64,000 nucleotides of DNA from Effrenium voratum (lineage: Eukaryota > Sar > Dinophyceae > Suessiales > Symbiodiniaceae). The stretch is taken from the NCBI GenBank assembly GCA_963377175.1, contig CAUJNA010001024.1, positions 575,956 to 639,955 on the forward strand, read 5' to 3'. The position numbers were made by a program, and so were the translations under genes. The notes beneath the pieces are model-generated. The model did no database searches. It had not been told where the DNA came from and saw nothing but the letters and a program-made list of their open reading frames with translations. This document shows, piece by piece, positions 55,153 through 64,000 of the stretch. Numbering within the stretch: position 1 is the first letter of the stretch; each line of letters starts with the position of its first letter.

Positions 55153-56635
55153 TTTATTTCACTTTGTTTCGTCATAGACTCTCTGAAGAACTAAATAGAC
55201 TGTTTGCCTCACGCCTAGTCTCCGTCAACCTATGAGGGTGCATTTTATTGCGGCCTTGTCAGAAGTCTTTCCTAACCGCCGCTCAGTTGCCTTTCAATAT
55301 CTAAACATATGTTACAAGTGCAAAGCCATCCACTGCCAAAGGAACCAACTATAAAGATCTACAAAGAAGCAATGCCCAAAGTTGAATCCATGCACTTTTG
55401 CGGGTTTTGCGAGCTTTCTCGTCAGGAGACTCAACTATTCCGCTGATGGCGTGGAGCCTTGGAGTTGTCGGGTTAAACGGGCCACGGGGAATTCCATTGA
55501 CACTTGCCCTCCCACCAATTACTTGCTGATGCTGAGGGAATGTGGAAACGAAGGCTTTGGTCCCCGGAAAAAGCAAACTACCAGTTGGATAATTTGTAGG
55601 GGTCATTCCATTTCTCATTCCCTGCTGAGCACCGGCAAGATTAATCCAGAACCTGACGGGGGGTCCCTTTTAACAGGAAAATTGTCTTCCAGGACGCCCC
55701 CTGTCAGGTTCCATGGTAATTGGTGGGAGGGTAGATGTTCCGACCAGATAACTGGGGTCTCCTCCAAAATCCAAACCTATCATATATTTTTTGGGGGTAG
55801 ACTAAACATGAAACAGATTCCGACAATATGATTTTGAGTGTTCCCCAGACGTGGGCCGCTCCCCCTCAAGATATCTGGTTTTGCACGTGGGCATCAAAGG
55901 GAAAAGCCATGGGGCTGTTGGAACGTTCAGGGAGCCAACCATATAGCGAGGACGATTGCGCGCCCTTGGTCCCAGTTATAAAGCAGCTTTCTTTTGAGGA
56001 GCCGCTTAAAATCCCTGGGTGTTGGCAGTTCGCTGAAAAACGGATCCCTGGCAAGAGCGGGGGCGGTGCAGCAAGAACAGGTCTTCCCGTTGCATTTATG
56101 CTTCTCCAAAGCCCACTCACATCGGCTTAAGGCGGTTTGCCATTTGGATTCGACCCACAAAAGAAGGGACGTCTTGCGGTGGTTGGTTTCCTTTGGGTTT
56201 GTCCTTTGATACCATCCAACAAGGGTTCCCTCTTTTGTCTTCTTGACCGGAGTTATGTTGCCCGGCTCCGTCTTGCGATTATGCCAAGAGGGGGGAGAGG
56301 GTTGGCCAAACATGGGTCCATATTACAAGCCTTCATGACAAAACACGTGCATATTTTTTGTGAGCTTTTTTGGACTTCAACTCAACCCTGCCGATTGGGA
56401 CTTCCATGGCCAACGCCGACAGATTGAGGCAACCTTTTCAGGAATTGGATTTTGCCGGTGGTTGGGGGGCTGATCTAAGAACGGCCGATAGAGGGCTGGA
56501 CCTAAACTTCAAACCACCCATACAGAACACCAAGTTGGCAGCTTATAAGAAGAGGTTCAGAGCATATACGGTCGACCCGCCTGTCCGTTCACACGGAGGC
56601 AGCATCAGACACTGACGAGGCCACCCGTTCCGTGT
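55153..56635. other. No firm gene; weak exon candidates
   Basis: At 55426-55471, TCGTCAG|G is followed by RLNYSADGVEPWSCR and CGG|GTTAAA, good splice sites but unrecognised. At about 56500-56615 a frame reads NFKPPIQNTKLAAYKKRFRA before a stop. A family-B-like stretch with CAGGTTCCATGG lies near 55700. Confidence 0.3.
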
Positions 56636-56830
56636 TATATATATATATATGTATACACATGCATATTTGTATGTGTGTCTTTGTGTCTGTATGCATTTGT
56701 GTGCGTTTGAGTGTGTGTGTGTGTGTCTTTTGGTTGCTGTGTGTGTGTGTGTGATGTGTGCCTGCGTGCCTGCCCGCCTGCTTGCTGCCTGCTTGCCGCC
56801 TGCTTGCCGCCTGCTTGCCGCCTGCTTGCA
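56636..56830. repeat. TA and GT microsatellites and an 11-bp minisatellite
   Basis: TA run at 56636-56651, GT-rich run at about 56709-56757, then GCCTGCTTGCC repeated about four times with variants at 56774-56829. Confidence 0.9.
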
Positions 56831-57679
56831 AGTTGCATCTATGTCATATGTATTCTTGCGATGCACTCCCATCCGAGATGTGTCAGTTCTTTATCAGAGA
56901 CGGCATCCCATGTGCACGTTTCCATTGAGTTGCATAGTCCCGTGGAACCACTCCATGTCATTCTCACTTGCCCAACGCGAATCAACTTGTTTACCTTTTG
57001 GATTTTCTGATTTAGCGCATTGAGGTTCCAAAAGGTAGCCTTGTAACTCCTGGTCTGGGCAAGTGAGAAATACTTCACATGACTTCACGCTTCACGGCAT
57101 TTGGGGGTAGATGTGGCTGGCACGTCTTGTGTCAAAGGCTGATTGGAACAACAACCTGCTGCAGCGTATGAGATCCACGACCTTTCCGATGGGTTCTCCT
57201 TTGGTTGTGGACTTGCTTGAAGCCGGGCGTAGGCCACTGCGATGGTTGTTCGCCACTTTCTGTACCAAGAGAATTTCTCTAGGGCCCCTAAGTGCTAAAG
57301 TAGTCATTGACGTGAGCCTATGGCATTGCAGAAAGGGTTAAACTTCTCCATGTGTTCCTTTGGTTTTGGATTTGCGCACAATGTTCACCGTTCAGCACAA
57401 GCCAGGTGTGCAGGCAACTGTATCTAGTAAGGTTTAAGACCATGGGTTTCCTGTTCGGCCGGTTTGGTTTTTCCATAAAGCTGGAGCCAGGGCTCAGTTT
57501 GGTTCTAGTCATTTATACGTTGGACCCAGGAATCAAAGCACATCCATCTAGGATTTTCTCAGTCCCCACACGGGGTTGTCTCTAATAAATCGGGGGGGGG
57601 GTTTACAACCTCCCCCCGCCCCCCAGAAACGCCTCCCCCACCTAGTTTGGAGGCTTGAACAACCCCGCCAGAACGCCAG
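56831..57679. other. No firm gene
   Basis: A plus frame at 57111-57341 (LARLVSKADWNNNLLQRMRS, VVDLLEAGRRPLRWLF) is protein-like but unrecognised and has no clear splice sites. A G run lies at 57591-57600. Confidence 0.35.
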
Positions 57680-57770
57680 GCGTTTCTGGCGGAAGCCTGC
57701 GGCTTCACAGCGGAGCATCGGTTCTACCTCCGGAAGGAGCGAGTGCGAAGCTTCCTGGCTGCCCATTCGG
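57680..57770 (+). CDS. Exon, unrecognised, 30 codons
   Basis: It reads AFLAEACGFTAEHRFYLRKE and then RVRSFLAAHS. The acceptor is GAACGCCAG|G and the donor TCGG|GTGCGG. A family-B element starts exactly at the donor. It lies upstream of the VPS35 exons on the same strand, but VPS35 has little sequence before its first helices, so it may belong to another gene. Confidence 0.65.
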
Positions 57771-57878
57771 GTGCGGTTCCTTTTTTTGGGGTGGGACCCC
57801 ATGTTTGGTGGTTTTCAAGGGCAACCACTAGAGAAGGCCTTTATTTTGAGGGTTCCCTAAAAAGCACAACAAACCCAT
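57771..57878 (+). mobile_element. Introner-like element, family B, starting at a donor site
   Basis: GTGCGGTTCCTTTTTTTGGG then TGGGACCCC, central GGTGGTTTTCAAGGGCAACC, right TTTTGAGGGTTCCCTAAAAA. The first GT is the donor of the exon 57680-57770, so the element supplies the 5' splice site. Confidence 0.6.
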
Positions 57879-58479
57879 GAAGTTGTTCAGCAAACAGTCG
57901 AACGTTTTTTGTTGCTTGTTTCTTACCAGACACAACACCTATGGCAGAGAGAGAGTGAAGCTCCCCTTTGCTTCTCTGGGTTCCACCCTCAGAGCACCAA
58001 TTTTTTGAAGGTGGTTAAGAGTGAGCCAAAGGGAAGCCAATTGCTTTGGGGTTTCGCACATGACCCACATACTTCTGGGAGTTCATCACTTGAAAGATGA
58101 TACAACCAGAAGCAATGCTCTACATGTGAATGACCGAGCTTAGGGGTTGTTCCCCAAGCAGAAGGCGCTACTTGTGTGTTGCCTTGTTGCCCATTTGCAG
58201 GTTTTAAGGCTATGCTGCCAACTCATCTTTCTGTACGACGCCCAACCGCAAGCTGAAGTGTAGATGGCTTTTTTTACGATGATGACATTCTTCTGGCATC
58301 ATTGCAACGAATCCTCAAGATCCCCGCGGCGTTCCGGCCTGGTATCCCCCTGGTCGCTCTGGGTATTTCAGGCCTTTGTGGCAAACAATTTCTTGCCGGT
58401 GCGATAGGCAGGGAATGAGTAATGGAATGAAACCAGGCTTTGGTCCCCAAGGAAACCACCAGTTCTTTGTTGCATTTTG

Positions 58480-58563
58480 GTTGGATGTTAGGACTTTAGC
58501 CTTTTGCCAACTAATGGGTTTTCCATTAAACCACTAGACCTAAAACTTTTAGCAGGGGAGCAG
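58480..58563 (+). mobile_element. Introner-like element, family A (variant), abutting a VPS35 exon
   Basis: TTGGATGTTAGGACTTTAGC, TTTTCCATTAAACCACTAG, AAAACTTTTAGCAGGGGAGC, ending GCAG. It matches the variant copy at 9931 and, like the copies at 12241 and 41485, ends where a coding stretch begins. Confidence 0.6.
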
Positions 58564-58742
58564 ATTTCGCAACCGAGCGTTTGGTTTTTCGGTTCTTCGG
58601 GGTCGGACTCCATGCCTCGGGGCCCCATCGACCGCACGGATTGCCTCCAGGCGGTGCAGCACGGGGACTTCTATAGCGCTTTGCGGCACTCGCTATGCCT
58701 CGCCAACGAGTGCAGACCTGAGCTGCGCTACCCCCGCCCTTT
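58564..58742 (+). CDS. VPS35: Probable N-terminal exon of VPS35 (retromer)
   Basis: The frame contains DFYSALRHSLCLANECRPEL, which aligns without gaps to the ALKHxxxMLxELR segment near the VPS35 N terminus. It includes an ATG at 58612 (MPRGPIDRTDCL). The donor is CCCTTT|GTAAGG. The acceptor is probably the GCAG at the end of the family-A element, but the true start could be the internal ATG. The segment that should follow (SPxxYYELY...DELxxLE) lies between here and 60943 and was not found, so assignment rests on similarity and gene order. Confidence 0.5.
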
Positions 58743-60942
58743 GTAAGGTATTGTTTGAACAAGGGACTTCATATATAAAAATATATAGAACAAACAAACA
58801 ATATTCACTGTTTTTGGACATGTTTGTTTCTTCTTCTTTTTTTTTTGGGGGGGGGGGGTTCAGACACATTGTCAGCAGGACCGAAAACTGGCTTGTTCAA
58901 AACCTAATCCTCAATTGTGGGCTTTCCATGCTCCAACTCCATGCGGTTTCAACCGAACGCTTCAAAGTCAGCAGCGCGGATTGCAACCAAAAGGATTAAG
59001 CAGATTGCATGGATCAAACAATATGCTTACCTCTTCCCTTGTCGCGACCCAAAACCGAATTCTTGTGTTTTTAGACGACCTGATTATTTTTGTAGACTAC
59101 CCTTTTGCCTGTTAGACCACCCCAAAAAGAAACCTGCTGACCACTGAAAAAGTGCTGGCCCTCCAAGTGTTGGTTTTCTTTCGGAGTGCCAACAAAAGGA
59201 CAAACCCTGGCCCTGGCTTTGATGCTGTGCACCAAACATATCGAGCACTGCGATTCAGGGAGACCAAGCCCAGCTCGGGCCCATTGACGCAACGTTACTC
59301 TGTGATTCCCGAGCTTTGGTCAACTGATCCTGTTTTGTACAGCTTGCTGGCGACGCCTTGAACGCAGACCCTTTCGCTTGAACAGCAGCCGCGAACTGGC
59401 CATACGATCAATGCATCCGTGGTTTCAGCTTGCAGATGTTTAGACTCTTTGGCTCAAGCCTGTCACCTGACCTTGGTGCAATGTGATGTTCATTGGTTTT
59501 GTTGCAGTGAGGGGGGCTCCCTTGAGTTGGTGGCTCATAGGCTACGGCCTGACACGATGAATGGATCAAAGTTGGGGTCAGCAACCCCAAGATTCCATTG
59601 TTTCAGATAATCCATTTTGGCGTGTCGGCTTGCGTGTTGGATTCTTCGGTGCTTCTTTGCATCAATAGCAGCAAACAAATCCCAACCTCCAAGCCGCCAA
59701 GCTGGTTTTGAGAGTCTCGTCATCGACTGGCCTTGAGGTTGCGCTCTTCGCAGCTTTGCCCACGGAGTTACTACAAGTTGCGGCGACCTTGGCGTCGGTG
59801 TCTCTGCAAAACTCGAAGGCACTAAGGCCACACGGTGGCCGAAGAGTCATGAGAGAGGATATGATAAGAGGGAGTTGGCTTTGGCAGGCGAATGCCCCCC
59901 TCTGGGGCGTCAGCTTCAAACCACAGGATCACCGCGAACATGGAGCCCTGAAAGCTATCACTGGCATCTCATTGTTTGGGACCCATGTTGGGGTAGTTCA
60001 ATTTGCAGCTGGACATTGGTTCCTTTGGCTTGCAGGCAACTCCAGAGTCCCAGGCACGGCTACCCAGAGCATTCTGCGCGGCTTAGGTACTCCTTGGTAT
60101 TTGTGGAGTTGCAATACCTGGGGGCGTACCTCCTTGAAACGGAAAGGCTGGGTGAAAGTGTCCAAAACTCTCGCTCAAAACACTGACAGCTTTCACACAT
60201 GCTCAGCTAGCCAGGTGGCTAACGGTGCTGCTTTGCCAATGTTGCGTCCTCGAATTGCCCTCTCACTAACATGGAACCTCGACGTCCGCGAAAGTTCTTT
60301 GATTTGAAGTGGCTTTCTGGTAGGTTCCATGTTGGGAGGGCCTGCCAGCAGCGCCAGGCACGGGTTCTCCCTGGACGAGGCGCGGAGTCGGGGGTTGCAG
60401 TGTCCGGACATATGGCCATGGGTCAAAACCCCGTACCCCCGGTGAACATCCCAATCCCCGCTAAAATAGACTAAAATGGGTGGTGCACCTATCCAAAATG
60501 GTACCATTGGTTTTGACCCGCAGCCATATCGCCTTTTAAATAGAGTCAATGCACTTCCATGTGGGTGTACTCGGTCCGGCGCGTCCTGTTGAGAACCCCC
60601 TGACCTGCTGGGTTAATATCGATGCTTTTGGTCTTCCTTTGAGCAACATCTAAAGGGGCGCCCGCTCATATGAGGACGCCCTCAAAAGTAGTCAAGGATC
60701 GATCCGCTTGTCTTGCTTGCATCCATGAGACTTAGCAAGCTCTTTGTTCCAGGTTCCGATGTTTGGGTAGCTACACCAAGACTTTTTTGCCATATCTGTT
60801 GCAGGTAGCAACATATGGTTTGTTTGTGATTCACCATAGACACCGGATAGCTTGCAGACAGTCGAAGGACAAAAGCACATCAATCGTACCATACCAAGGA
60901 GAATAGTACGCATGGTGTCTCTCGCTCGGCACTTTGAGTCAG
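58743..60942. other. VPS35 intron(s); missing exon expected
   Basis: A homopolymer T/G run lies at about 58840-58858. A 199-codon plus frame at 59708-60307 is open but has no VPS35 or other recognisable motif, and the minus strand is also open. At least one small exon of about 30-40 codons must be hidden here. Confidence 0.4.
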
Positions 60943-61011
60943 GTGTTTGAGATGGTGCAGTATGAGGGCAACTGCCTACCTCGGCTCTACATGTTGATCA
61001 CCGTGGGTATG
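60943..61011 (+). CDS. VPS35: VPS35 exon with PRLYL-type motif
   Basis: It reads FEMVQYEGNCLPRLYMLITV, aligning with [22 protein letters not shown] of animal and fungal VPS35. VPS35 is the scaffold of retromer, which sorts cargo from endosomes; the PRLYL region contacts VPS26. Here the last Leu is Met. The acceptor is GAGTCAG|G; the donor is GGTATG|GTGTCC, chosen because it keeps phase 0 and aligns the next exon. An alternative donor (GTGG|GTATGG) gives a frame with no similarity. Confidence 0.85.
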
Positions 61012-61370
61012 GTGTCCGGGGCTTACCGAAATGACTCGTCCGGCCTCTCGCAGATTCCCCGGGTCATGGGTATGCAAATGAATTGGCTTAGCTTTTGGGT
61101 TTAGTTTGGGCGTTGGCAAATAAACAAACCACAACTCACCAACAAGCCCACAATCAAGGTCCGGCTGACCGTGACATGGAATCTGCGTTTGTGATCTTGC
61201 TCAACTCGAATCAGTTTCAACCATACGAGACTCCTGCCATGGCCCAGGAAAACAGCATGACTTGTGCCCAATAATTCAAAAAGCAGGCAGAAGTAAAAGG
61301 AAGCGCAGAACTCATCTTTCATTCCGCAGCCAGGAGTGTTTGAGATAAACGTACTTTTATCCATTCGCAG

Positions 61371-61454
61371 GTTTCCACATCGCCGAGGCGCATGCTGGCG
61401 GACGAAGACTCGGCAGACGAAATCCTGGAAGACCTCGACAGCATGGTCAGCGCG
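61371..61454 (+). CDS. VPS35: VPS35 exon between the PRLYL and RGLFLR segments
   Basis: It reads STSPRRMLADEDSADEILED then LDSMVSA. ADEILEDLDSMVSA aligns with xKDILKDLVEMCRG of VPS35, immediately before QHPLRG. The acceptor is CATTCGCAG|G, the donor AGCGCG|GTGCTG; 28 codons in phase 0. It is about five residues longer than the human segment, with an acidic insert (ADEDSADE). Confidence 0.75.
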
Positions 61455-61760
61455 GTGCTGGCCCCCAGCAGGAGTTGGGGAGTCGAGAGGCTTGTGAGAG
61501 CTCCAACTCATGAGGCAGGTGAGGTGAGAATTGGAGGTCAAATGACAGTCAGCCACAGGGTTCTCACAATGTGCGCCACATGGTGTTTGCTGGCAAATGA
61601 TTCTGGCTATAGACTGGGCAGGGTGACTTGAAGCCGGAATGCAAGGGCATAGATACTTGAAATGGAGTTGTGGGGTACATTAAAACTTAAACCCATATTT
61701 AGGCTTGATGACAGGGAAATACTATTAGCAAGTATTTAGTCCCTCAAATTAGGCGGATTT

Positions 61761-61815
61761 TCATGGACGAGTGCGTCAAACTGATTATGAAATCCAAGGA
61801 CGCCTCACAGAATGT
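61761..61815 (+). CDS. Candidate small exon inside the VPS35 locus
   Basis: A frame reading FMDECVKLIMKSKDASQN ends at a good donor (AGAAT|GTAGGT), but no AG acceptor directly precedes it, and VPS35 alignment leaves no room for it between the neighbouring exons. It may be chance or an alternative exon. Confidence 0.25.
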
Positions 61816-62118
61816 AGGTGACGGGGGTGGGCTCCTCCAATGCATTTAGGTGTGTTTCACTTTTATTACTTTGCTTCCTTCGATAAATTTGCATGGGGTC
61901 CTCCTTAGCCCGTACATGAAGTCAAACCATCCTTTGCCGCTGTGTTTTATGCTTGTGTTGCATATGTCAGAATCGAACACATAGCCCAGAAGAAAGCCTG
62001 TGTAAGAGCTCTCCCGTTTGATCACAGGCAAGGTCATATTTATCTTTTGCGGACGCAACCAATCACGGCCTTCAAGCACAAAGTCCTTAACCCCGCTGGT
62101 GAGACTGGCTCGTCCAAG

Positions 62119-62198
62119 GTGCAGCATCCGGTGCGGGGCTTGTTCTTGCGCTATTACCTCCTCCAAGTGGTGAAGGACGATTTACCCGGCCATGCAAG
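62119..62198 (+). CDS. VPS35: VPS35 exon with RGLFLR motif
   Basis: It reads VQHPVRGLFLRYYLLQVVKD then DLPGHA, nearly identical in the core to VQHPLRGLFLRNYLLQ of other eukaryotes, the most conserved VPS35 segment. The acceptor is GTCCAAG|G, the donor GCAAG|GTAGAG, leaving two bases. Joined to 61371-61454 it gives MVSAVQHPVRG without a gap. Later VPS35 exons (EMNKLWVRMQHQG onwards) are not in the remaining 1.8 kb, so the gene continues beyond the window. Confidence 0.9.
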
Positions 62199-64000
62199 GT
62201 AGAGCTACTAAACTAGCTGAGTCTCTAAGTTGTCTCTTCCACGACCTTTGTATCGTAGTAAGCGAGAACGCAGCCAGTGGTTGTGTTTACGACCAGTATG
62301 GGCTACCAATTGACGCAATGAGATTGAACATTTCGTAGGGGGAACGAGCCGATGCGTGCCGAATAGTGTTTCCCGTGGGCTAGCTGGGGCAGGGTAAGAA
62401 TTACGCACCATTGGCCAGCTGGGGCAGGGTAAGGCTTACGCACCATTGGTCGCTTAAACAAAGTATACATACACACGTACATGCATACGTATATTGTGAC
62501 ATACGTGCAAGCATGCATGGCCACTGCATTGTCCCATTCTGCTTGCTGCGAGGTGTTGCTGTTCGCAGCGTGCCGTGACCAACTCAAGTGGGTGGTAGCA
62601 GCCTTGGCGGCGACTGCTGGAAAACAATCAGTTACACATTCACAAACCCACGTTGTGAAAAACACATCATGCCAGATAGCAAGATCTGCTGATCGTGTGC
62701 GGGCCGTGTTGCTGGCTTTCTTCTCTTTATGACTTCCGAAACAAACCGAATCCAAAGCAGCTTTGAACAGTGGGTCTAGTTTAGTTCGATCCATGCTGAT
62801 CTCCCCAATCTGATTATCTGCAGAACTGAAACTCACTTGGACTGTTGTGATTGACCTACGTCGTTTGATCTTTCATGCAGAGGGATCCCAAGGATTGTAG
62901 AAATCCTTTTGGGGGGTCCCTTTGTTTCTGCGAAGCGCTCAAAAGGTAAACCCTGGTGTTTATGTGTTGTAGCTGACGTTATCCTCTTTCCGACAACGGA
63001 AGATGTCGTTTTTCGTGTGTTCCAAATCCCTGTGCACTTCCATTGAGTTCCATCATTGGAAACCGGAGCTTTTCGCGATTCCCCCTTCGTTTAGCCATCC
63101 CTACAGGAATTGTGCCATCTTGTGTGACCCCCGAATTAATTGACCTGGTTGATTTTGAGAGAGGGGGCGTCATGGGGTGTCCAATTTCTCGTGAGAATTC
63201 AGACCACTTTGTGGTCGACCATGGGCCTCGCTGGAAGTCTAAGTGTGGGCCCGGAAGTCTCCCAGGACAAGCTGTCAAGTCTGCAGAACCCCCTCGGCGC
63301 CATGCCGGACCACTCAGATCGACCGTGTGGAACGGCTGTTTGGAGTTGGTGCTGGGGGGGCGAGCGTTTGCTGGGGGTAACCAAGCAGAAAAATGTTCAG
63401 CTTTTTTTTTTTTTGGGGGGGGGCTCCCCTACTCAGAGAGTGATTCGTGTTGGCTCCAGGTTTGGTCACTCGAAATCAGACGCCAACTTGCGCTGTTGTA
63501 TGTTTGCTCGCTGGCACAGTGTCGTGGCTTGTTTGGGAAAATATGTATCCGTCGGTTTGGATGGTTGGAAAGATTCTAGATAGTCACAAACAGCTAAACC
63601 CCTTCTGCATCAAGGCGTGGAGGTCCGAAGCTGGTTTTGAAGCCATGCTTTCCTACGGGCCAGGCCGAGTCCATCTGCCGTGCATCCATCCCGCGCGTTC
63701 AGGAAGTTTTTGCTGGGTACCTTCAAGCAGGTGGTCATCCTTTGGCAACGCCTTCGCTTGGAGGTTGGGGGGGCTCGGGGAATGTACCTTTTGCAGGTCC
63801 CAGGAAGGCTCAGAAAACCCGGCAATCTGGGAGGCTTAGTATGGGGTTTGGTGTGTCTTGGGGCCTTGACAGGGAGTTGGAGCGGAGATGGAGAGGCAGA
63901 GCCCAACCAATTTATACTGCCGGTAATGAAGGTGCAGGTGGAGGTGCCCATATTCCCGATGTGTTCTTGAATTGGCGGAAATGGATACAGAGTCGCAAAG
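62199..64000. other. VPS35 intron (to window end), no further exon recognised
   Basis: A duplicated stretch (CAGCTGGGGCAGGGTAAG.. ACGCACCATTGG) occurs at about 62380-62450. A T/G homopolymer with GGCTCCCCTACTCAGAG at about 63401-63440 resembles part of family C. Open frames at 63043-63579 overlap on both strands with no motif. Confidence 0.4.

Noticed and set aside
53345..55177. Repeated 78-183-codon frames in the 570-bp array
   Set aside because: All three plus frames and the minus strand are open in each unit, the array is bounded by TA runs, and no domain is seen.
59708..60307. 199-codon plus frame in the VPS35 intron
   Set aside because: No domain, no VPS35 similarity, and the opposite strand is open too; kept only as a gap note.
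1..64000. Dinoflagellate spliced-leader relics
   Set aside because: I looked for CCGTAGCCATTTTGGCTCAAG-like stretches by eye and saw only unrelated TTTTGGCTGAAGG in the first 210 bases, which is part of the tandem repeat.

Overview
The window looks like nuclear DNA of a dinoflagellate, probably a Symbiodiniaceae-like or related alga. This rests on four things seen in the sequence. (1) Protein signal comes in tiny exons of about 40-160 bases scattered through long, sequence-poor introns. (2) Almost every exon I could place follows AG and begins with G, and several donors are GC instead of GT. (3) Many introns carry short repeated elements whose ends coincide with splice sites (introner-like elements). 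(4) There are abundant CATA/ACAG/TA/GT microsatellites and a degenerate CCCTAAA-type tract. No bacterial operon structure, rRNA, convincing tRNA or CRISPR array was seen. Exon ends are my own splice inferences, checked by reading phase and family alignment only.

Layout. About 0.66-31.7 kb (+ strand): a very split gene, or two adjacent genes. It begins with ankyrin repeats (661-8021), continues into a C2-like domain (9479 to about 14698), then exons of unrecognised and finally charged, helical sequence (16162-31707). Phases chain without conflict except at two places, 8021/9479 and 18538/20867, where an exon is missing or a gene ends. About 32.9-39.1 kb (- strand): a decayed LINE-type (non-LTR) retrotransposon with an APE endonuclease, a reverse transcriptase (FADD), C2H2/CCHC-like zinc fingers, a helical region and, most unusually, a C-terminal ubiquitin-specific-protease-like (peptidase C19) domain with recognisable Cys and His boxes. 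It is broken by frameshifts and one in-frame stop. About 40.9-42.05 kb: candidate terminal exons of a + strand gene. 42.2-43.0 kb: a large compound microsatellite. 43.5-44.4 kb: open, coding-like but unrecognised sequence. 44.9-45.1 kb: telomere-like tract. 46-57 kb: mostly non-coding, with a few weak exon candidates, more introner-like elements, G/C-tract hairpin repeats and a tandem array of about 570-bp units whose last copy is bounded by inverted repeats in TA tracts. 57.7-62.2 kb (+): VPS35, the retromer core subunit, identified by exons matching the conserved PRLYL and QHPxRGLFLR segments.

The two most interesting systems are the LINE carrying a deubiquitinase-like module and the set of at least three introner-like families (called A, B and D here) that appear to supply donor or acceptor sites to host genes. 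A fourth repeat family (C) is also dispersed in the window.
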